Made by a program: the position numbers and the translations under genes. The notes under the pieces were generated by a model. That model was not told the DNA's origin. It made no database searches and saw nothing but the letters and a program-made list of their open reading frames with translations. A stretch of DNA of 64,000 bases from Stenotrophomonas rhizophila (GTDB lineage Bacteria; Pseudomonadota; Gammaproteobacteria; Xanthomonadales; Xanthomonadaceae): contig NZ_JACWUO010000005.1 in assembly GCF_020857975.1 (NCBI RefSeq), forward strand, positions 1 to 64,000, written 5' to 3'. Shown piece after piece: positions 32,904 to 42,432 of this stretch (its first letter is position 1; each line of letters begins with the position of its first letter).

Positions 32904-34286
32904 TTAGCTCTCTGGTTCCACCAGGCGCTTGAGTGCGGCCTGGCTGTGCGGCAGGTCGGCGGCCTTGCCAACGTCCTGGCCGAGGAATTCAACGATGTCC
33001 GACCAGCGTTCCAGTGCTTCGTCGGTGGCCGGGTCATTGCCGCGCTGGTAGGCGCCGATCGCGATCAGGTCGCGGTTGGACGAGTACGCCGAGACCAGCC
33101 GCTTGAGTTTGCGGATGCGCAGCCGCCACGGTTCGTCGGCGATTTCGGTGACCACCCGGCTGACCGACGATTCCACGTCGATGGCCGGGTACAGGCCGCT
33201 GTCGGCGACCCGCCGCGAGAGCAGGATATGGCCATCGAGGATGGCGCGCGCCGCATCGGCGATCGGGTCCTGCGGGTCGTCGCCTTCGGTCAGCACGGTG
33301 TAGAAGGCGGTGATGGAACCGCGGCCCTTGGCGCCGTTGCCGGCGCGCTCGACCAGCGCCGGCAGCTTGGCGAACACCGACGGCGGGTAGCCGCGGGTGG
33401 TGGGCGGCTCGCCGACCGACAGGCCGATTTCGCGCTGGGCCTGGGCAAAGCGGGTCAGCGAGTCCATCAGCAGCAGCACGTTCAGGCCCTGGTCGCGGAA
33501 CCATTCGGCAATGGCGGTGGCGCGGTAGGCGCCGTGCAGGCGCGCCAGCGGCGGCCGGTCGGCCGGACTGGCCACCACCACCGCACGGCGCAGGCCTTCC
33601 TCGCCCAGGGTGCTTTCGACGAAGTCGCGCACTTCGCGGCCACGTTCGCCGATCAGGCCGACCACGATCACATCGGCGGCGGTGTAGCGGGTCATCATGC
33701 CCAGCAGGGTGGACTTGCCCACGCCCGAGCCGGCGAACAGGCCCACGCGCTGGCCGCGGCCGATCGGCAGCAGCGCGTTGATCGCGCGCACGCCCACATC
33801 CAGCGGCTGGGTGATGGGTTCGCGCGCCAGCGGGTTGATCGATACCCCGGCCATGCTCACCGTGCCTTCGGCGCGGATCGGGCCCTTGCCGTCCAGCGGC
33901 ACGCCATCGCTGTCGATGACCCGGCCGAGCAGGCCTTCGCCCACTTCCACGCCGCCGCGCCCCAGGACCGGAATCACCCGTGCATTGGGCAGCAGGCCAT
34001 GCAGTTCGGCGCTGGGCATCAGGTAGGTGCGTTCGCCGGCGAAGCCGACCACTTCGGCATCGACCCAGCCGCCATCGGCCACTTCGACCTTGCAGCTGGC
34101 GCCCATCGGCGATTCGCAGCCGACCGCTTCCAGGGTCAGGCCGACCGCACGGCGCAGCACGCCTTCGCGGATCAGCCCACGGCCATGGGCGCCGTCGGGC
34201 TGGATGCCGTCCAGGCGGGCGGCCAGGCGCAGGTTGCGCGCGGCGGCCCAGTCGGCGGCGGGCGGGCTCACCGGTTCGGTATTCAT
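32904..34286 (-). CDS. fliI: Flagellar export ATPase FliI
   Basis: 460 aa F1-beta-like ATPase. Walker A GSGVGKS at residues 186-192, the following LGMMTR, the GERGREVRDF motif, Walker B LLLMDSLTRFAQAQREIGL, and the GYPPSVFAKLP signature of flagellar/T3S ATPases. It unfolds and releases export cargo at the gate. The ATG overlaps the fliH stop region (4 bp). Confidence 0.98.
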   Translation of the reverse strand: MNTEPVSPPAADWAAARNLRLAARLDGIQPDGAHGRGLIREGVLRRAVGLTLEAVGCESPMGASCKVEVADGGWVDAEVVGFAGERTYLMPSAELHGLLPNARVIPVLGRGGVEVGEGLLGRVIDSDGVPLDGKGPIRAEGTVSMAGVSINPLAREPITQPLDVGVRAINALLPIGRGQRVGLFAGSGVGKSTLLGMMTRYTAADVIVVGLIGERGREVRDFVESTLGEEGLRRAVVVASPADRPPLARLHGAYRATAIAEWFRDQGLNVLLLMDSLTRFAQAQREIGLSVGEPPTTRGYPPSVFAKLPALVERAGNGAKGRGSITAFYTVLTEGDDPQDPIADAARAILDGHILLSRRVADSGLYPAIDVESSVSRVVTEIADEPWRLRIRKLKRLVSAYSSNRDLIAIGAYQRGNDPATDEALERWSDIVEFLGQDVGKAADLPHSQAALKRLVEPES

Positions 34287-34918
34287 GCGCTGGCTCCGGA
34301 TTTGCGCAGCACCGCGTCCAGCGCGCCACGCAGGCGCGCCTCCAGGGTGCCGTCGATGCGTACTGCCTCGGCATGCACGCGCAGGTCGCCCCGGCTCAGG
34401 CTGAGGTCGGCGCTCAGGCGCTGGTTGGCCGACAGCTGCAGCAACGGGGTGAGCGCGGCGATATCGTCCGGATGCAGGCGCACCTCGACCTCGCGGTTGG
34501 CACCGCCGACCGCATCCACCGCTTCATCCACCAGCTGCGCCAGCAGCGCCGGGTCGGCTTGGTAGGCGCGGCCGACCAGGGTGCCGGCGATGCGCACGGC
34601 CAGTTCGCCGAGCGCGGCCACCACTTCGTTTTCCAGCCGTACCAGCGGCCGGCCGAAGTTGTCCAGGATGCCCTCGATCTGCGCGATCAGGCGGCGCACT
34701 TCGGCCTGGCCCTGGGCCAGACCATCGGCGTGGCCCTGCTCGAAGCCGTCCTTTTCGGCGCTTTCCTGGATTGCCTGGATCTCTTCCAGGGTCGGCAGTT
34801 GCAGCAACGGTTCCGGCTCGTGTTCCGGATCCGGGTCGGTGAGTTCGAACTGCTCGTCCTGCGGCGGTTCGGGCACCGCCAGCAGGTCCGGGGCAAGCCA
34901 GCGCACGGCGTTGTTCAC
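34283..34918 (-). CDS. fliH: Flagellar export ATPase regulator FliH
   Basis: 211 aa. An acidic N-terminal third is followed by coiled coil with the GxxxG-like helix (EKDGFEQGHADGLAQGQAE) and the C-terminal V/F-ATPase-E-like domain (RLHPDDIAAL). It dimerises on FliI and tethers it to FliN. The start is a GTG (34916-34918) overlapping the fliG stop as GTGA; the Trp in VRWLAPDLL near the N-terminus is needed for C-ring docking in homologues. Confidence 0.94.
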   Translation of the reverse strand: MNNAVRWLAPDLLAVPEPPQDEQFELTDPDPEHEPEPLLQLPTLEEIQAIQESAEKDGFEQGHADGLAQGQAEVRRLIAQIEGILDNFGRPLVRLENEVVAALGELAVRIAGTLVGRAYQADPALLAQLVDEAVDAVGGANREVEVRLHPDDIAALTPLLQLSANQRLSADLSLSRGDLRVHAEAVRIDGTLEARLRGALDAVLRKSGASA

Positions 34919-35922
34919 AGCATCGCCTCCGCGTTGCCGCCGATGGTGACGGTGCCTTCATCGGCCATGCGCTTGACGATGGCCAGGATCTCGCGCTGGG
35001 CCACTTCCACGTCCGACAGCCGCACCGGGCCACGCGCTTCCATGTCCTCGAGCAGGATTTCGGCGGCGCGCTGGGACATGTTGCGGGTGATCTTGTCGCG
35101 CACCTTGATGTCGGCCCCGCGCAGGGCCAGGCCCAGCCGTTCGCCGCTGACTTCGCGCAGTACCAGCTGCAGTTCGCGGTCCTCCAGGTCGACCAGGTCG
35201 TCGAACACGAACATCAGGTCCTGGATGCGGGTGCTCAGCGGTGCGTCGATGCGGGCGATTTCGCCCAGGATCGCCTGGTCCTGGCCGCTGTCCATGAAGT
35301 TGAGGATGTTGGCCGCGCACTGCACGCCGCCGATGTTGGACGACTTCAGGTTCTGGTTGCCGGCGAACTGGCGCTCCATGATCTCGTTGAGTTCGTTGAG
35401 CGCGTTGGGCGGGATGCCGTCCAGGGTGGCGATGCGCAGCAGCACGTCCACCCGGGTGCGTTCGGGCAGCAGCTTGAGCGCGTCGGCGGCCTGGTCGGTT
35501 TCCAGGTGGGCCATGACGATGGCGATGATCTGCGGGTGTTCGTTGCGCACCAGGTCGGCCACCGCGCGCGGGTCCATCCACTTCAGCGCATCCAGGCCGG
35601 TGGTGTTGCGCCCGAGCAGGATGCGGTCGATCAGGTTGCCGGCCTTCTCGCTGCCCAGCGCCTGCACCAGCATGTTGCGGATGTAGTCGTCCGAGCCCAC
35701 CCCGAGCGAGGTCTTGGAACCCAGTTCGGCACTGAACTGGTCCATGACCCATTCGACCTGGTCGCGGGTGATGTCGGTCATGGTCGCCATGGCGATGCCG
35801 ATCTTCTGTACTTCCTTGGGTTCCATGTGGCGCAGCACTTCGGCCGCGTCCAGTTCGCCCAGCGACAGCAGCAGCACGGCAGCGCGCTGCACGCCGGTCA
35901 GCGGTGGGATTGCATCAGTCAT
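34915..35922 (-). CDS. fliG: Flagellar rotor protein FliG
   Basis: 335 aa. Three armadillo-like domains: FliGN (binds FliF), FliGM with the EHPQIIAIVMAHLE segment (EHPQ motif), and FliGC with the charged torque helix (LSTRIQDLMFVFDDLVDLEDRELQLVLREV). This is the rotor face touched by MotC/MotA-type stators. It overlaps fliF by 8 bp. Confidence 0.98.
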   Translation of the reverse strand: MTDAIPPLTGVQRAAVLLLSLGELDAAEVLRHMEPKEVQKIGIAMATMTDITRDQVEWVMDQFSAELGSKTSLGVGSDDYIRNMLVQALGSEKAGNLIDRILLGRNTTGLDALKWMDPRAVADLVRNEHPQIIAIVMAHLETDQAADALKLLPERTRVDVLLRIATLDGIPPNALNELNEIMERQFAGNQNLKSSNIGGVQCAANILNFMDSGQDQAILGEIARIDAPLSTRIQDLMFVFDDLVDLEDRELQLVLREVSGERLGLALRGADIKVRDKITRNMSQRAAEILLEDMEARGPVRLSDVEVAQREILAIVKRMADEGTVTIGGNAEAML

Positions 35923-37558
35923 TGGCCACCCAGCCCTTGACCACCTGGGCCACGCGCTTGGAATCGGTCTTTACAGCTTCACGCGCCATGCGCAGTCGTT
36001 CCTCGTAGGAGTCCACCGGCAGCGCCAGCGGTTCATGCCCGGCCGCATGCAGGCGGTCGCTGCCCAGTACCGGCAGGCCTTCGCCGTCATCGACCAGCTG
36101 TACGTCGGCGGTGTGCGGTTCCAGTGCCTGGTCGCTGTCCTTCCTGTTCTGGCCGGTGATCGAGCGCAGCGCCGGGCGCAGTACGCCAAACACCAGGGCC
36201 AGCACCACGATCGCGCCGAGCAGCAGACGCAGGCCGTCCTGCACCTGGGGCAGCTCCCACCATTTGGGACCTTCGACCGGCACGACCTCACGCACGAACG
36301 GGGCGTTCATCACCGACACCGTGTCGCCACGCTCGGCGTTGAAGCCGACCGCCTGCTTGACCAGGGCTTCGACCCGGGTCAGTTCGGCCGCCGACAGCGC
36401 CTGCTCGGTGCTCTTGCCGTTGGCGCCGGCGCGCGGCACGTTGTCCACCAGCACCGCCACCGAGACCCGCTTGATCCGGCCGGCCGGTTGCCGGGTGTGC
36501 TGCAGGGTGCGGTCCAGCTCGTAGTTGCGGGTGGCGTTCTTGGCCGTTTCGGTCGGCGCCGCGGCGGTGGCCGGCGCGGCGGCCGGGCCGGGCGGGGTGT
36601 TGCTGGCGGCACCGGGCACGCCCTGCGGGCCGGGGGTGCTGGTGCTGTTTTCGCTCATCTGCTCGCTGCGCAGCTTCTGCGGCTCGCCGTTGTAGAGCTC
36701 GCGGGCTTCCTCGACCACCGAGAAATCCATGTCCACGCTGGTTTCCGGGTTGACCCGGCCCGGGCCGGTCATCGGTTCGAGCAGTTCGCGGATGCGCTGG
36801 TTGAACGAGGTTTCCTGGCGGCGCACCTGTTCGAACTGGGCGGCATTCATCGCCGCATCGCTGTTGGGGTCGGACACGCTGAGCATGCGCCCGCTCTGGT
36901 CGACCACGGTGACCCGTTCCGGCGCCAGGTCGGGGATGCTGGCGGCGACCATGTGCACGATCGCATCGATCTGGCCGCGCTCGAGCTGCTGGCCACCGCG
37001 CAGTTCCAGCACCACCGAGGCGCTGGCCACGTCGCGCTGGCGGGTGAACGCGCTGGGCTTGGGAATGGCCAGGTGCACGCGCGAATCGCGGACCGGGCGC
37101 AGGGTGTTGATGGTGCGCGACAGTTCGGTCTCCAGCGAATGCTGGTAGCGCGCGTTCTCCATGAACTGGCTGACCCCGAAGCCGGGGTCGCGCTCCATCA
37201 GTTCAAAACCGAGCCGGCCGCTGTCGGTCAGCCCGGAGCCGGCCAGTTTCAGCCGTGCATCGTGCAGGTTCTTTTCCGGCACGGTGATGCCGCCGGTGGC
37301 CGGGTCCAGTTCGAACGGAATCTGCGCGGTGCGCAGCAGGTCGGTGGCCTCGGCGGTGGCCTTCTGGTCCAGCCCGGTGTACAGCGGCACCATGCCCGGC
37401 TTCTGCGACCAGAAGAACACGAACAGCCCCGCCGCCACGGCCACGGCGATCATCGCCATCATGCCGAGCCGACGGGTGATCTGCAGACTTTGCAACCGGT
37501 CGAACCACTGGCCGGCCTTTTCGGCGTTCAGCGATTCCTTGGAAAGCGACAGGGCCAT
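35915..37558 (-). CDS. fliF: Flagellar MS-ring protein FliF
   Basis: 547 aa. Membrane segments near residues 35-55 and 445-465 flank a large periplasmic part with ring-building motifs: KNLHDARLKLAGSGL and ELSRTINTLRPVRDSRVHLAIPKPSAFTRQ. The C-terminal tail (VAQVVKGWVAND) binds FliG. This is the first ring assembled. 27 bp separate it from fliE. Confidence 0.98.
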   Translation of the reverse strand: MALSLSKESLNAEKAGQWFDRLQSLQITRRLGMMAMIAVAVAAGLFVFFWSQKPGMVPLYTGLDQKATAEATDLLRTAQIPFELDPATGGITVPEKNLHDARLKLAGSGLTDSGRLGFELMERDPGFGVSQFMENARYQHSLETELSRTINTLRPVRDSRVHLAIPKPSAFTRQRDVASASVVLELRGGQQLERGQIDAIVHMVAASIPDLAPERVTVVDQSGRMLSVSDPNSDAAMNAAQFEQVRRQETSFNQRIRELLEPMTGPGRVNPETSVDMDFSVVEEARELYNGEPQKLRSEQMSENSTSTPGPQGVPGAASNTPPGPAAAPATAAAPTETAKNATRNYELDRTLQHTRQPAGRIKRVSVAVLVDNVPRAGANGKSTEQALSAAELTRVEALVKQAVGFNAERGDTVSVMNAPFVREVVPVEGPKWWELPQVQDGLRLLLGAIVVLALVFGVLRPALRSITGQNRKDSDQALEPHTADVQLVDDGEGLPVLGSDRLHAAGHEPLALPVDSYEERLRMAREAVKTDSKRVAQVVKGWVAND

Positions 37559-37585
37559 GCGTTTCTATCCTTGCGACAGCGCGCT

Positions 37586-37948
37586 TTACAGCGGCATGTT
37601 CATCACGTCCTGGTAAGCCTGGACGAGACGGTTGCGGACTTCCACGGTGGCGCGGAAGGCGATCTGGGACTGCTGCGAGGCGACCATCACCTTGGCCAGG
37701 TCGGCACCGGGTTCACCCAGTTCGAAGGCCTTGGCCAGCGCGCCGGACTTGTGCTGGGCCTCGTTGACGCCGGCGATGGCGCCACGCAGGGTTTCGGTGA
37801 AGCTGGGGCCCTGGACTTCCTGGGGGGAGACCAGGCCCTGGATGGCATTGCTCTTCGGCGCCTCGGTCAGCGGGCTGACGGCGGACTGCCCCATCTGGGT
37901 CTGGAGGGTGCGGATCTGGGAAAGGACGGAGGTGACGGAGTGCGACAT
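37586..37948 (-). CDS. fliE: Flagellar MS-ring/rod junction protein FliE
   Basis: 120 aa from ATG 37946-37948 (MSHSVTSVL). The conserved C-terminal helix FELGEPGADLAKVMVASQQSQIAFRATVEVRNRLVQAYQDVMNMPL is intact. It joins rod to MS ring. It is first in fliEFGHIJK, with a sigma54 promoter about 50 bp upstream. Confidence 0.96.
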   Translation of the reverse strand: MSHSVTSVLSQIRTLQTQMGQSAVSPLTEAPKSNAIQGLVSPQEVQGPSFTETLRGAIAGVNEAQHKSGALAKAFELGEPGADLAKVMVASQQSQIAFRATVEVRNRLVQAYQDVMNMPL

Positions 37949-37993
37949 CTGGAACGTTCCGTAAGCTGGGATGGGGGATACAGGTGAAGACGT

Positions 37994-38009
37994 TGCAAGT
38001 GGCGTGCCG
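37994..38009 (-). promoter_or_regulatory. Sigma54 (-24/-12) promoter of fliEFGHIJK
   Basis: The minus strand reads CGGCACGCCACTTGCA, near the TGGCACG-N4-TTGCA consensus; only the first base differs. Confidence 0.88.
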
Positions 38010-38173
38010 AAACCGCTGCATGGTTCAGCATGGTGGTGGTGAACGGATTTCCGTCGCGGCGGTGCCCGCGCCGGGTGGGGCCGGGCCAAGGTGATGGGGA
38101 TGGCGCGGACGGTGACGGATAGCCGGCGTCAGAAAACCAGCGGGGCGCTGAATCTCCCGTCGCGTTCCGCCCT

Positions 38174-38847
38174 GGTAGGGTCGGTTCCCAAGCGACTGCC
38201 GATGAACCGTGCCATGCCATTGCACGCATGACCTGGGATCGAAAAGACGCCGTTCCCGTTGTTGGTCATGGCGCCATCGAACGGTGGGGGTGCCATGGCA
38301 GTCGTTTGGGAACCGACCCTACCGGCGTGGGATTGCGATGGGTGCCGGCCAGTGCCAGACGACGGTCGGAAATCCGCCCCGTCGCGTTGGCCCGCGTTGG
38401 TAGGGTCGGTTCCCAAACGACTGCCGATGAACCGTGCCATGCCATTGCACGCATGAACCGTGATCGAAAAAGCGCCTCCCCGTTGTTGGTCATGGCGCCA
38501 TCGAACGGTGGGGGTGCCATGGCAGTCGTTTGGGAACCGACCCTACCGGGGTGGGATTGCGATGGGTGCCGGCCAGTGCCGGACGATGGCCGGAAATCCG
38601 ACCCGTCGCGTTGGCCCGCTTGGTAGGGTCGGTTCCCAAACGACTGCCGATGAACCGTGCCATGCCGTTGCACGCATGAACCGTGATCGGAAAAGCGCTT
38701 CCCCGTTGTTGGTCATGGCGCCATCGAACGGTGGGGGTGCCATGGCAGTCGTTTGGGAACCGACCCTACCAGGGTGGGCCTCGTCGGCTGCCGAGGCGCC
38801 ATCGAATGTGGCGGTGCACCGGCAGTCGTTTGGGAAACGACCCTGCC
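38174..38847. repeat. Tandem array of ~224-bp hairpin units downstream of fleQ
   Basis: Three full units start at 38174, 38399 and 38622 (periods 225 and 223). Each has 27-bp arms (38174-38200/38297-38323; 38399-38425/38521-38547; 38622-38648/38744-38770) round a loop of about 96 nt, then about 75 nt of spacer. A fourth, decayed right arm lies at 38821-38847. The 914-bp region holds no gene; apparent frames through it are repeat translation. Confidence 0.9.
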
Positions 38848-38862
38848 GGCGTGGTGCCTGGT

Positions 38863-40359
38863 TCAACCGGCCAGTTCGGCGTGGTCGCGTTCGATGCCGT
38901 ACTTGCGCAGCTTTTCCACCAGGGTGGTGCGGCGCAGGCCGAGCAGCTGGGCGGCGTGGGCGACCACGCCCTGGGTGCGCTCGAGGGCTTCGTTGATCAG
39001 GTTCAGCTCGATGTTGGCCATGTGGTTGCGCAGGTCCAGCCCGGCGTCGGGCAGGGCGGCACTGCGGGTGACCGGGCCGATGCCGTTTTCCAGCGGCGCC
39101 GCAGCGCCCGGGGCCGGGGTGTGGAAGGAGAAGCTGCGCAGGTCCAGGCGCTCGTCCACGGCAGGGGCAGATGCAGGCGCGGCGGCGACGGCGCTGGCAG
39201 TGAAGTCGCCGCGGTAGCGCGCCGGCAGGTCCTGCACGCGTACGTGGCCGGACGGATGCAGCACCGCCAGGCGTTCGACCAGGTTGGTCAGCTCGCGCAC
39301 GTTGCCCGGCCACTCGTAACCGGCCAGCGCCTGCAGGGCCTCAGCGGTGAAGCGCACTTCGCCGCGGCCGGTGCGGGCCAGCTGGCCGGCGATGGTGGTC
39401 ACCAGCGCCGGCAGGTCTTCGCTGCGCTCGCGCAGCGCCGGCACGTCGATCGGGAACACATTGAGGCGGTAGAACAGATCCTCGCGGAACTTGCCGTCGG
39501 CGATGCGCGATTCCAGGTCGCGATGGGTGGCGGCGATCACCCGCACGTTGCAGCGGATGGTCTGGTTGCCGCCGACCCGCTCGAAGCTGCGTTCCTGCAG
39601 CACGCGCAGCAGTTTGACCTGCATCGGCAGGCTCATGTCGCCGATTTCATCCAGCAACAGGGTGCCGCCCTCGGCCATTTCGAAGCGGCCCTTGCGCGCA
39701 TTCAACGCGCCGGTGAACGCGCCCTTTTCGTGACCGAACAGTTCGCTTTCCAGCAGGTCGGCCGGGATCGCGCCGCAGTTGATCGCCACGAACGGGCCAT
39801 CGCGGCGCGGCGAACGCTGGTGGATCGCGCGCGACACCACTTCCTTGCCGGTGCCCGACTCGCCCAGCACCAGCACGGTGGTATCGAAGGCGGCGACCTG
39901 ATCGATCATCCGGCGCAATGCGGTGACCGCCGCACCGTCGCCGGTGGGGCCCTGTTCCTGCACGGCGCCGGCCTGGTGCTCGGCGTCCAGGCGCTTGAGG
40001 CTGGCCCGGCGCAGCAGGGCTTCCATCTGCGCATGCCGCAGCGGCGCCTCCAGCGGCCATACATTGGCATCGTGCAGGCCATGCTGGCGGGCGAACGCGC
40101 CGGCGTCGCCGTCGATCAGCATCACCGGCGGCGGCAGCGCGCCCTTGCCGGCCCAGGCGAACAGCGCATCGCTGTGCGCGCCGGGGTCGAGCGTGCCGAT
40201 GATCACCGCCATCCAGTCGGTGGGGCGCTGACGGGCGGTGTCGAAGTCGGCCGCGTCGGCAACCCAGCGCGGGTTGAAGTCCATGAATTCAAGCAGTGCC
40301 ACGGTGCGTTCGGCCCGCACCGCGTCGTTGTCCAGCACCAGGATGCGCGATTCGCTCAT
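38863..40359 (-). CDS. fleQ: Sigma54-dependent flagellar master regulator FleQ
   Basis: 498 aa. An N-terminal receiver-like domain lacks the phospho-acceptor Asp (IIGTLDPG at the usual site), as in FleQ/FlrA. The AAA+ domain carries Walker A GESGTGKE, the sigma54-contacting GAFTGA loop, and Walker B GGTLLLDEIGDM. A Fis-type HTH closes the protein (EALERTQGVVAHAAQLLGLRRTTLVEKLRKYGI). Its R-rich segments can bind c-di-GMP in Pseudomonas and Xanthomonas. It activates the -24/-12 sites seen ahead of flgB, flgG, fliE, fliL and flhB. It overlaps the upstream response regulator by ATGA. Confidence 0.97.
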   Translation of the reverse strand: MSESRILVLDNDAVRAERTVALLEFMDFNPRWVADAADFDTARQRPTDWMAVIIGTLDPGAHSDALFAWAGKGALPPPVMLIDGDAGAFARQHGLHDANVWPLEAPLRHAQMEALLRRASLKRLDAEHQAGAVQEQGPTGDGAAVTALRRMIDQVAAFDTTVLVLGESGTGKEVVSRAIHQRSPRRDGPFVAINCGAIPADLLESELFGHEKGAFTGALNARKGRFEMAEGGTLLLDEIGDMSLPMQVKLLRVLQERSFERVGGNQTIRCNVRVIAATHRDLESRIADGKFREDLFYRLNVFPIDVPALRERSEDLPALVTTIAGQLARTGRGEVRFTAEALQALAGYEWPGNVRELTNLVERLAVLHPSGHVRVQDLPARYRGDFTASAVAAAPASAPAVDERLDLRSFSFHTPAPGAAAPLENGIGPVTRSAALPDAGLDLRNHMANIELNLINEALERTQGVVAHAAQLLGLRRTTLVEKLRKYGIERDHAELAG

Positions 40360-40733
40360 GCTGCATTCCCCTTCAGGCTTTCCAGGATCGGCATGACTTC
40401 CTGGATGTAGGACAGTTTGCTGACGAAGTTGTCGGCACCGGCACGTAAGGCATGTTCGCGGTGTTCGACGTCATCGAAGTGGCTGGCGATGACGATGTAG
40501 GGGGCATCGTCCTGCGACTTGATCAGGCGGGTGGCCTGCAGCCCGCCCATCTCCGGCATCGCCAGGTCCATCAGCACCACCTGCGGGCGCAGCGACTCGG
40601 AGCGTTCGATCGCCTCCAGGCCGTTGGCCGCGCTGCCGATCACTTCCAGCCAGTCGACCTTGCGGAAGTGGCGCATGGCAGCGTTGATGAAGCCCTCGTG
40701 GTCGTCGACCAGCAGGACGGTGAGCTTGTTCAT
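40356..40733 (-). CDS. Single-domain response regulator between rpoN and fleQ
   Basis: 125 aa from ATG 40731-40733 (MNKLTVLLVDDHEG); another ATG three codons earlier is too close to the GAAGG. A receiver of the NarL/FixJ type without HTH: Asp10/Asp11, phospho-acceptor Asp56 (VLMDLAMP), and a SKLSY lysine. It is coupled to fleQ by ATGA and lies 14 bp after rpoN, so it may modify FleQ or another partner; no kinase is adjacent. Confidence 0.9.
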   Translation of the reverse strand: MNKLTVLLVDDHEGFINAAMRHFRKVDWLEVIGSAANGLEAIERSESLRPQVVLMDLAMPEMGGLQATRLIKSQDDAPYIVIASHFDDVEHREHALRAGADNFVSKLSYIQEVMPILESLKGNAA

Positions 40734-40747
40734 GGCGTGCATTTCCT

Positions 40748-42157
40748 TCAGCCCACCCGGGCCAATTGCGGGGTGCGGGCATTGCCACGGCGGCGTTCGC
40801 GGGCCGGGGCGATGTCCAGTTGTTCGCGGTATTTTGCAACGGTACGACGGGCGATGTTCACCCCCTGGCGCGACAGCAGGCCGGCGATGGCCTCATCGGC
40901 CAGCGGCCGCCCGGCCGGTTCGGCGTCGATCAGCCGGCGCACCATGGCCTTGACCGCCTGCCCGGAAACGCTGGCCCCTTCCAGCCTGACGGCGAAGAAG
41001 TGCTTGAGCTCCAAGGTGCCGCGTGGGGTCTGCAGGTACTTGCCGGTGGTGATGCGCGACACGGTGGATTCGTGCATGCCGATCGCATCGGCCACTTCCT
41101 TCAGGGTCAGCGGCGCCATCGCTTCCTCGCCGCGGGTCAGGAACCCGGCCTGGCGTTCGATGATCACCCGGGTGGTGCGCAGCAGGGTGTCATAGCGCAT
41201 CGACAGCCCGCGGGTCAGCCAGCGCGCTTCCTGCAGCATCTCGCGCAGCGGCTGGGCGGCGTCGCCGGCCTCGGCCAGGGCGTGCTCGTAGCCGGGGTTG
41301 ATGCTCAGGCGGCGGCTGGTGGCCGGGTTCAGCGCCACTCGCCACTGGCTGTCGGCGTGCCAGGCGATGACATCGGGGATGACCACGCCGGTGCGGTCCG
41401 GCAGCAGGCTTTCGCCCGGGCGCGGCTGCAGCGACAGGATCAGCCGCACCGCCTCGTGGATATCGGCCACTTCGGCGTCGAGCTGGCTGGCCAGGGCGGC
41501 GTAGTCGTGGGCGGCCAGGCTGGCCAGCCCTTCATCGAGCACGCGCTGGGCCAGGTGCCGGGCCGGCACGCGGCCGGGCAGGGCGCGCAGCTGCACGCTC
41601 AGGCATTCGTGCAGGTCGCAGGCGGCCAGGCCGGCCGGGTCGCCATGCAGGATCTGCTGGCGCACCGCTTCCACCCCGGCCGCGTCGACGTCGCAGCGGG
41701 CACTGGCCAGCAGCTGCAGCTGGGCCAGGGGCGCCTGCAGGTAGCCGGCGTCGTCGCAGTGCTCCAGCCAGAAGCTGGCCACCGCCAGTTCGCGCGCATC
41801 CAGCTCCAGCGCCAGGCGCTGCAGGGCGCGCAGCTGCGGGTCGCTGGACTCGTCGGCGGCGATGCGCTGCAGGCGGTCGTCGTCGCCGTCCTGCCAGCTG
41901 GCGCCGGCCACGTCCCACATCGCGCTTTCCGGCAGCTCGTCGAAGGCGGCCACTTCCAGCGTGGTGGTCGGCTCGCTGGCCTCCTCGGCGGCCGGCTCGG
42001 GCGCTTCTTCCAGTTCCAGCAGCGGATTGGTCTCCAATGCGCGGCGGATCTCCAGCTCCAGCTGCATGCCGTCCAGCTGCAGCAGCCGGATCGACTGCAG
42101 CAGTTGCGGCGTGAGGTGGAGCTGCTGACCCATCTGGGTCGACATCGTCGGTTTCAT
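40748..42157 (-). CDS. rpoN: RNA polymerase sigma54 factor RpoN
   Basis: 469 aa. Region I starts LHLTPQLLQSIRLLQLDGMQLELEI (Gln-rich activator-interacting), an acidic region II follows, the core-binding domain is in the middle, and the C-terminus has the HTH (LTLKEVADAIGMHESTVSRITTGKYLQTPRGTLELKHFF) and the RpoN box ARRTVAKYRE. Relatives carry two rpoN genes; the one in the flagellar cluster (RpoN2) serves motility. Together with FleQ it would read the five -24/-12 sites in this window. Confidence 0.97.
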   Translation of the reverse strand: MKPTMSTQMGQQLHLTPQLLQSIRLLQLDGMQLELEIRRALETNPLLELEEAPEPAAEEASEPTTTLEVAAFDELPESAMWDVAGASWQDGDDDRLQRIAADESSDPQLRALQRLALELDARELAVASFWLEHCDDAGYLQAPLAQLQLLASARCDVDAAGVEAVRQQILHGDPAGLAACDLHECLSVQLRALPGRVPARHLAQRVLDEGLASLAAHDYAALASQLDAEVADIHEAVRLILSLQPRPGESLLPDRTGVVIPDVIAWHADSQWRVALNPATSRRLSINPGYEHALAEAGDAAQPLREMLQEARWLTRGLSMRYDTLLRTTRVIIERQAGFLTRGEEAMAPLTLKEVADAIGMHESTVSRITTGKYLQTPRGTLELKHFFAVRLEGASVSGQAVKAMVRRLIDAEPAGRPLADEAIAGLLSRQGVNIARRTVAKYREQLDIAPARERRRGNARTPQLARVG

Positions 42158-42432
42158 GCGTTTTCCCCGTTGCGCCGACTCCCCGGCGCGGTATGGAACG
42201 CATCTTGCTTGTGTTCGGGCAGGGGCGGAATCAGGGGGTTCCTGAGTGCTGTCGTTATCGCCCTGACAGTGCGTCAGGAAAATCCCTACGCAGGATCGGC
42301 TTTTTGACGCCGCCGCCGGCCGGTGCCTTGCAACTACTGGGCTGGCGTGGCTTGGCGCCGTTCAAAATTCCGACGGTGACCGGTCGCAAAGGGGCCGGGG
42401 TGCCGGGGAATCGACGCCGCCGGCGCCGGTGC

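Noticed and set aside
38209..38996. Frames of 100-180 codons across the hairpin array
   Set aside because: The predicted peptides repeat with the DNA period and occur on both strands, so they reflect the tandem repeat.
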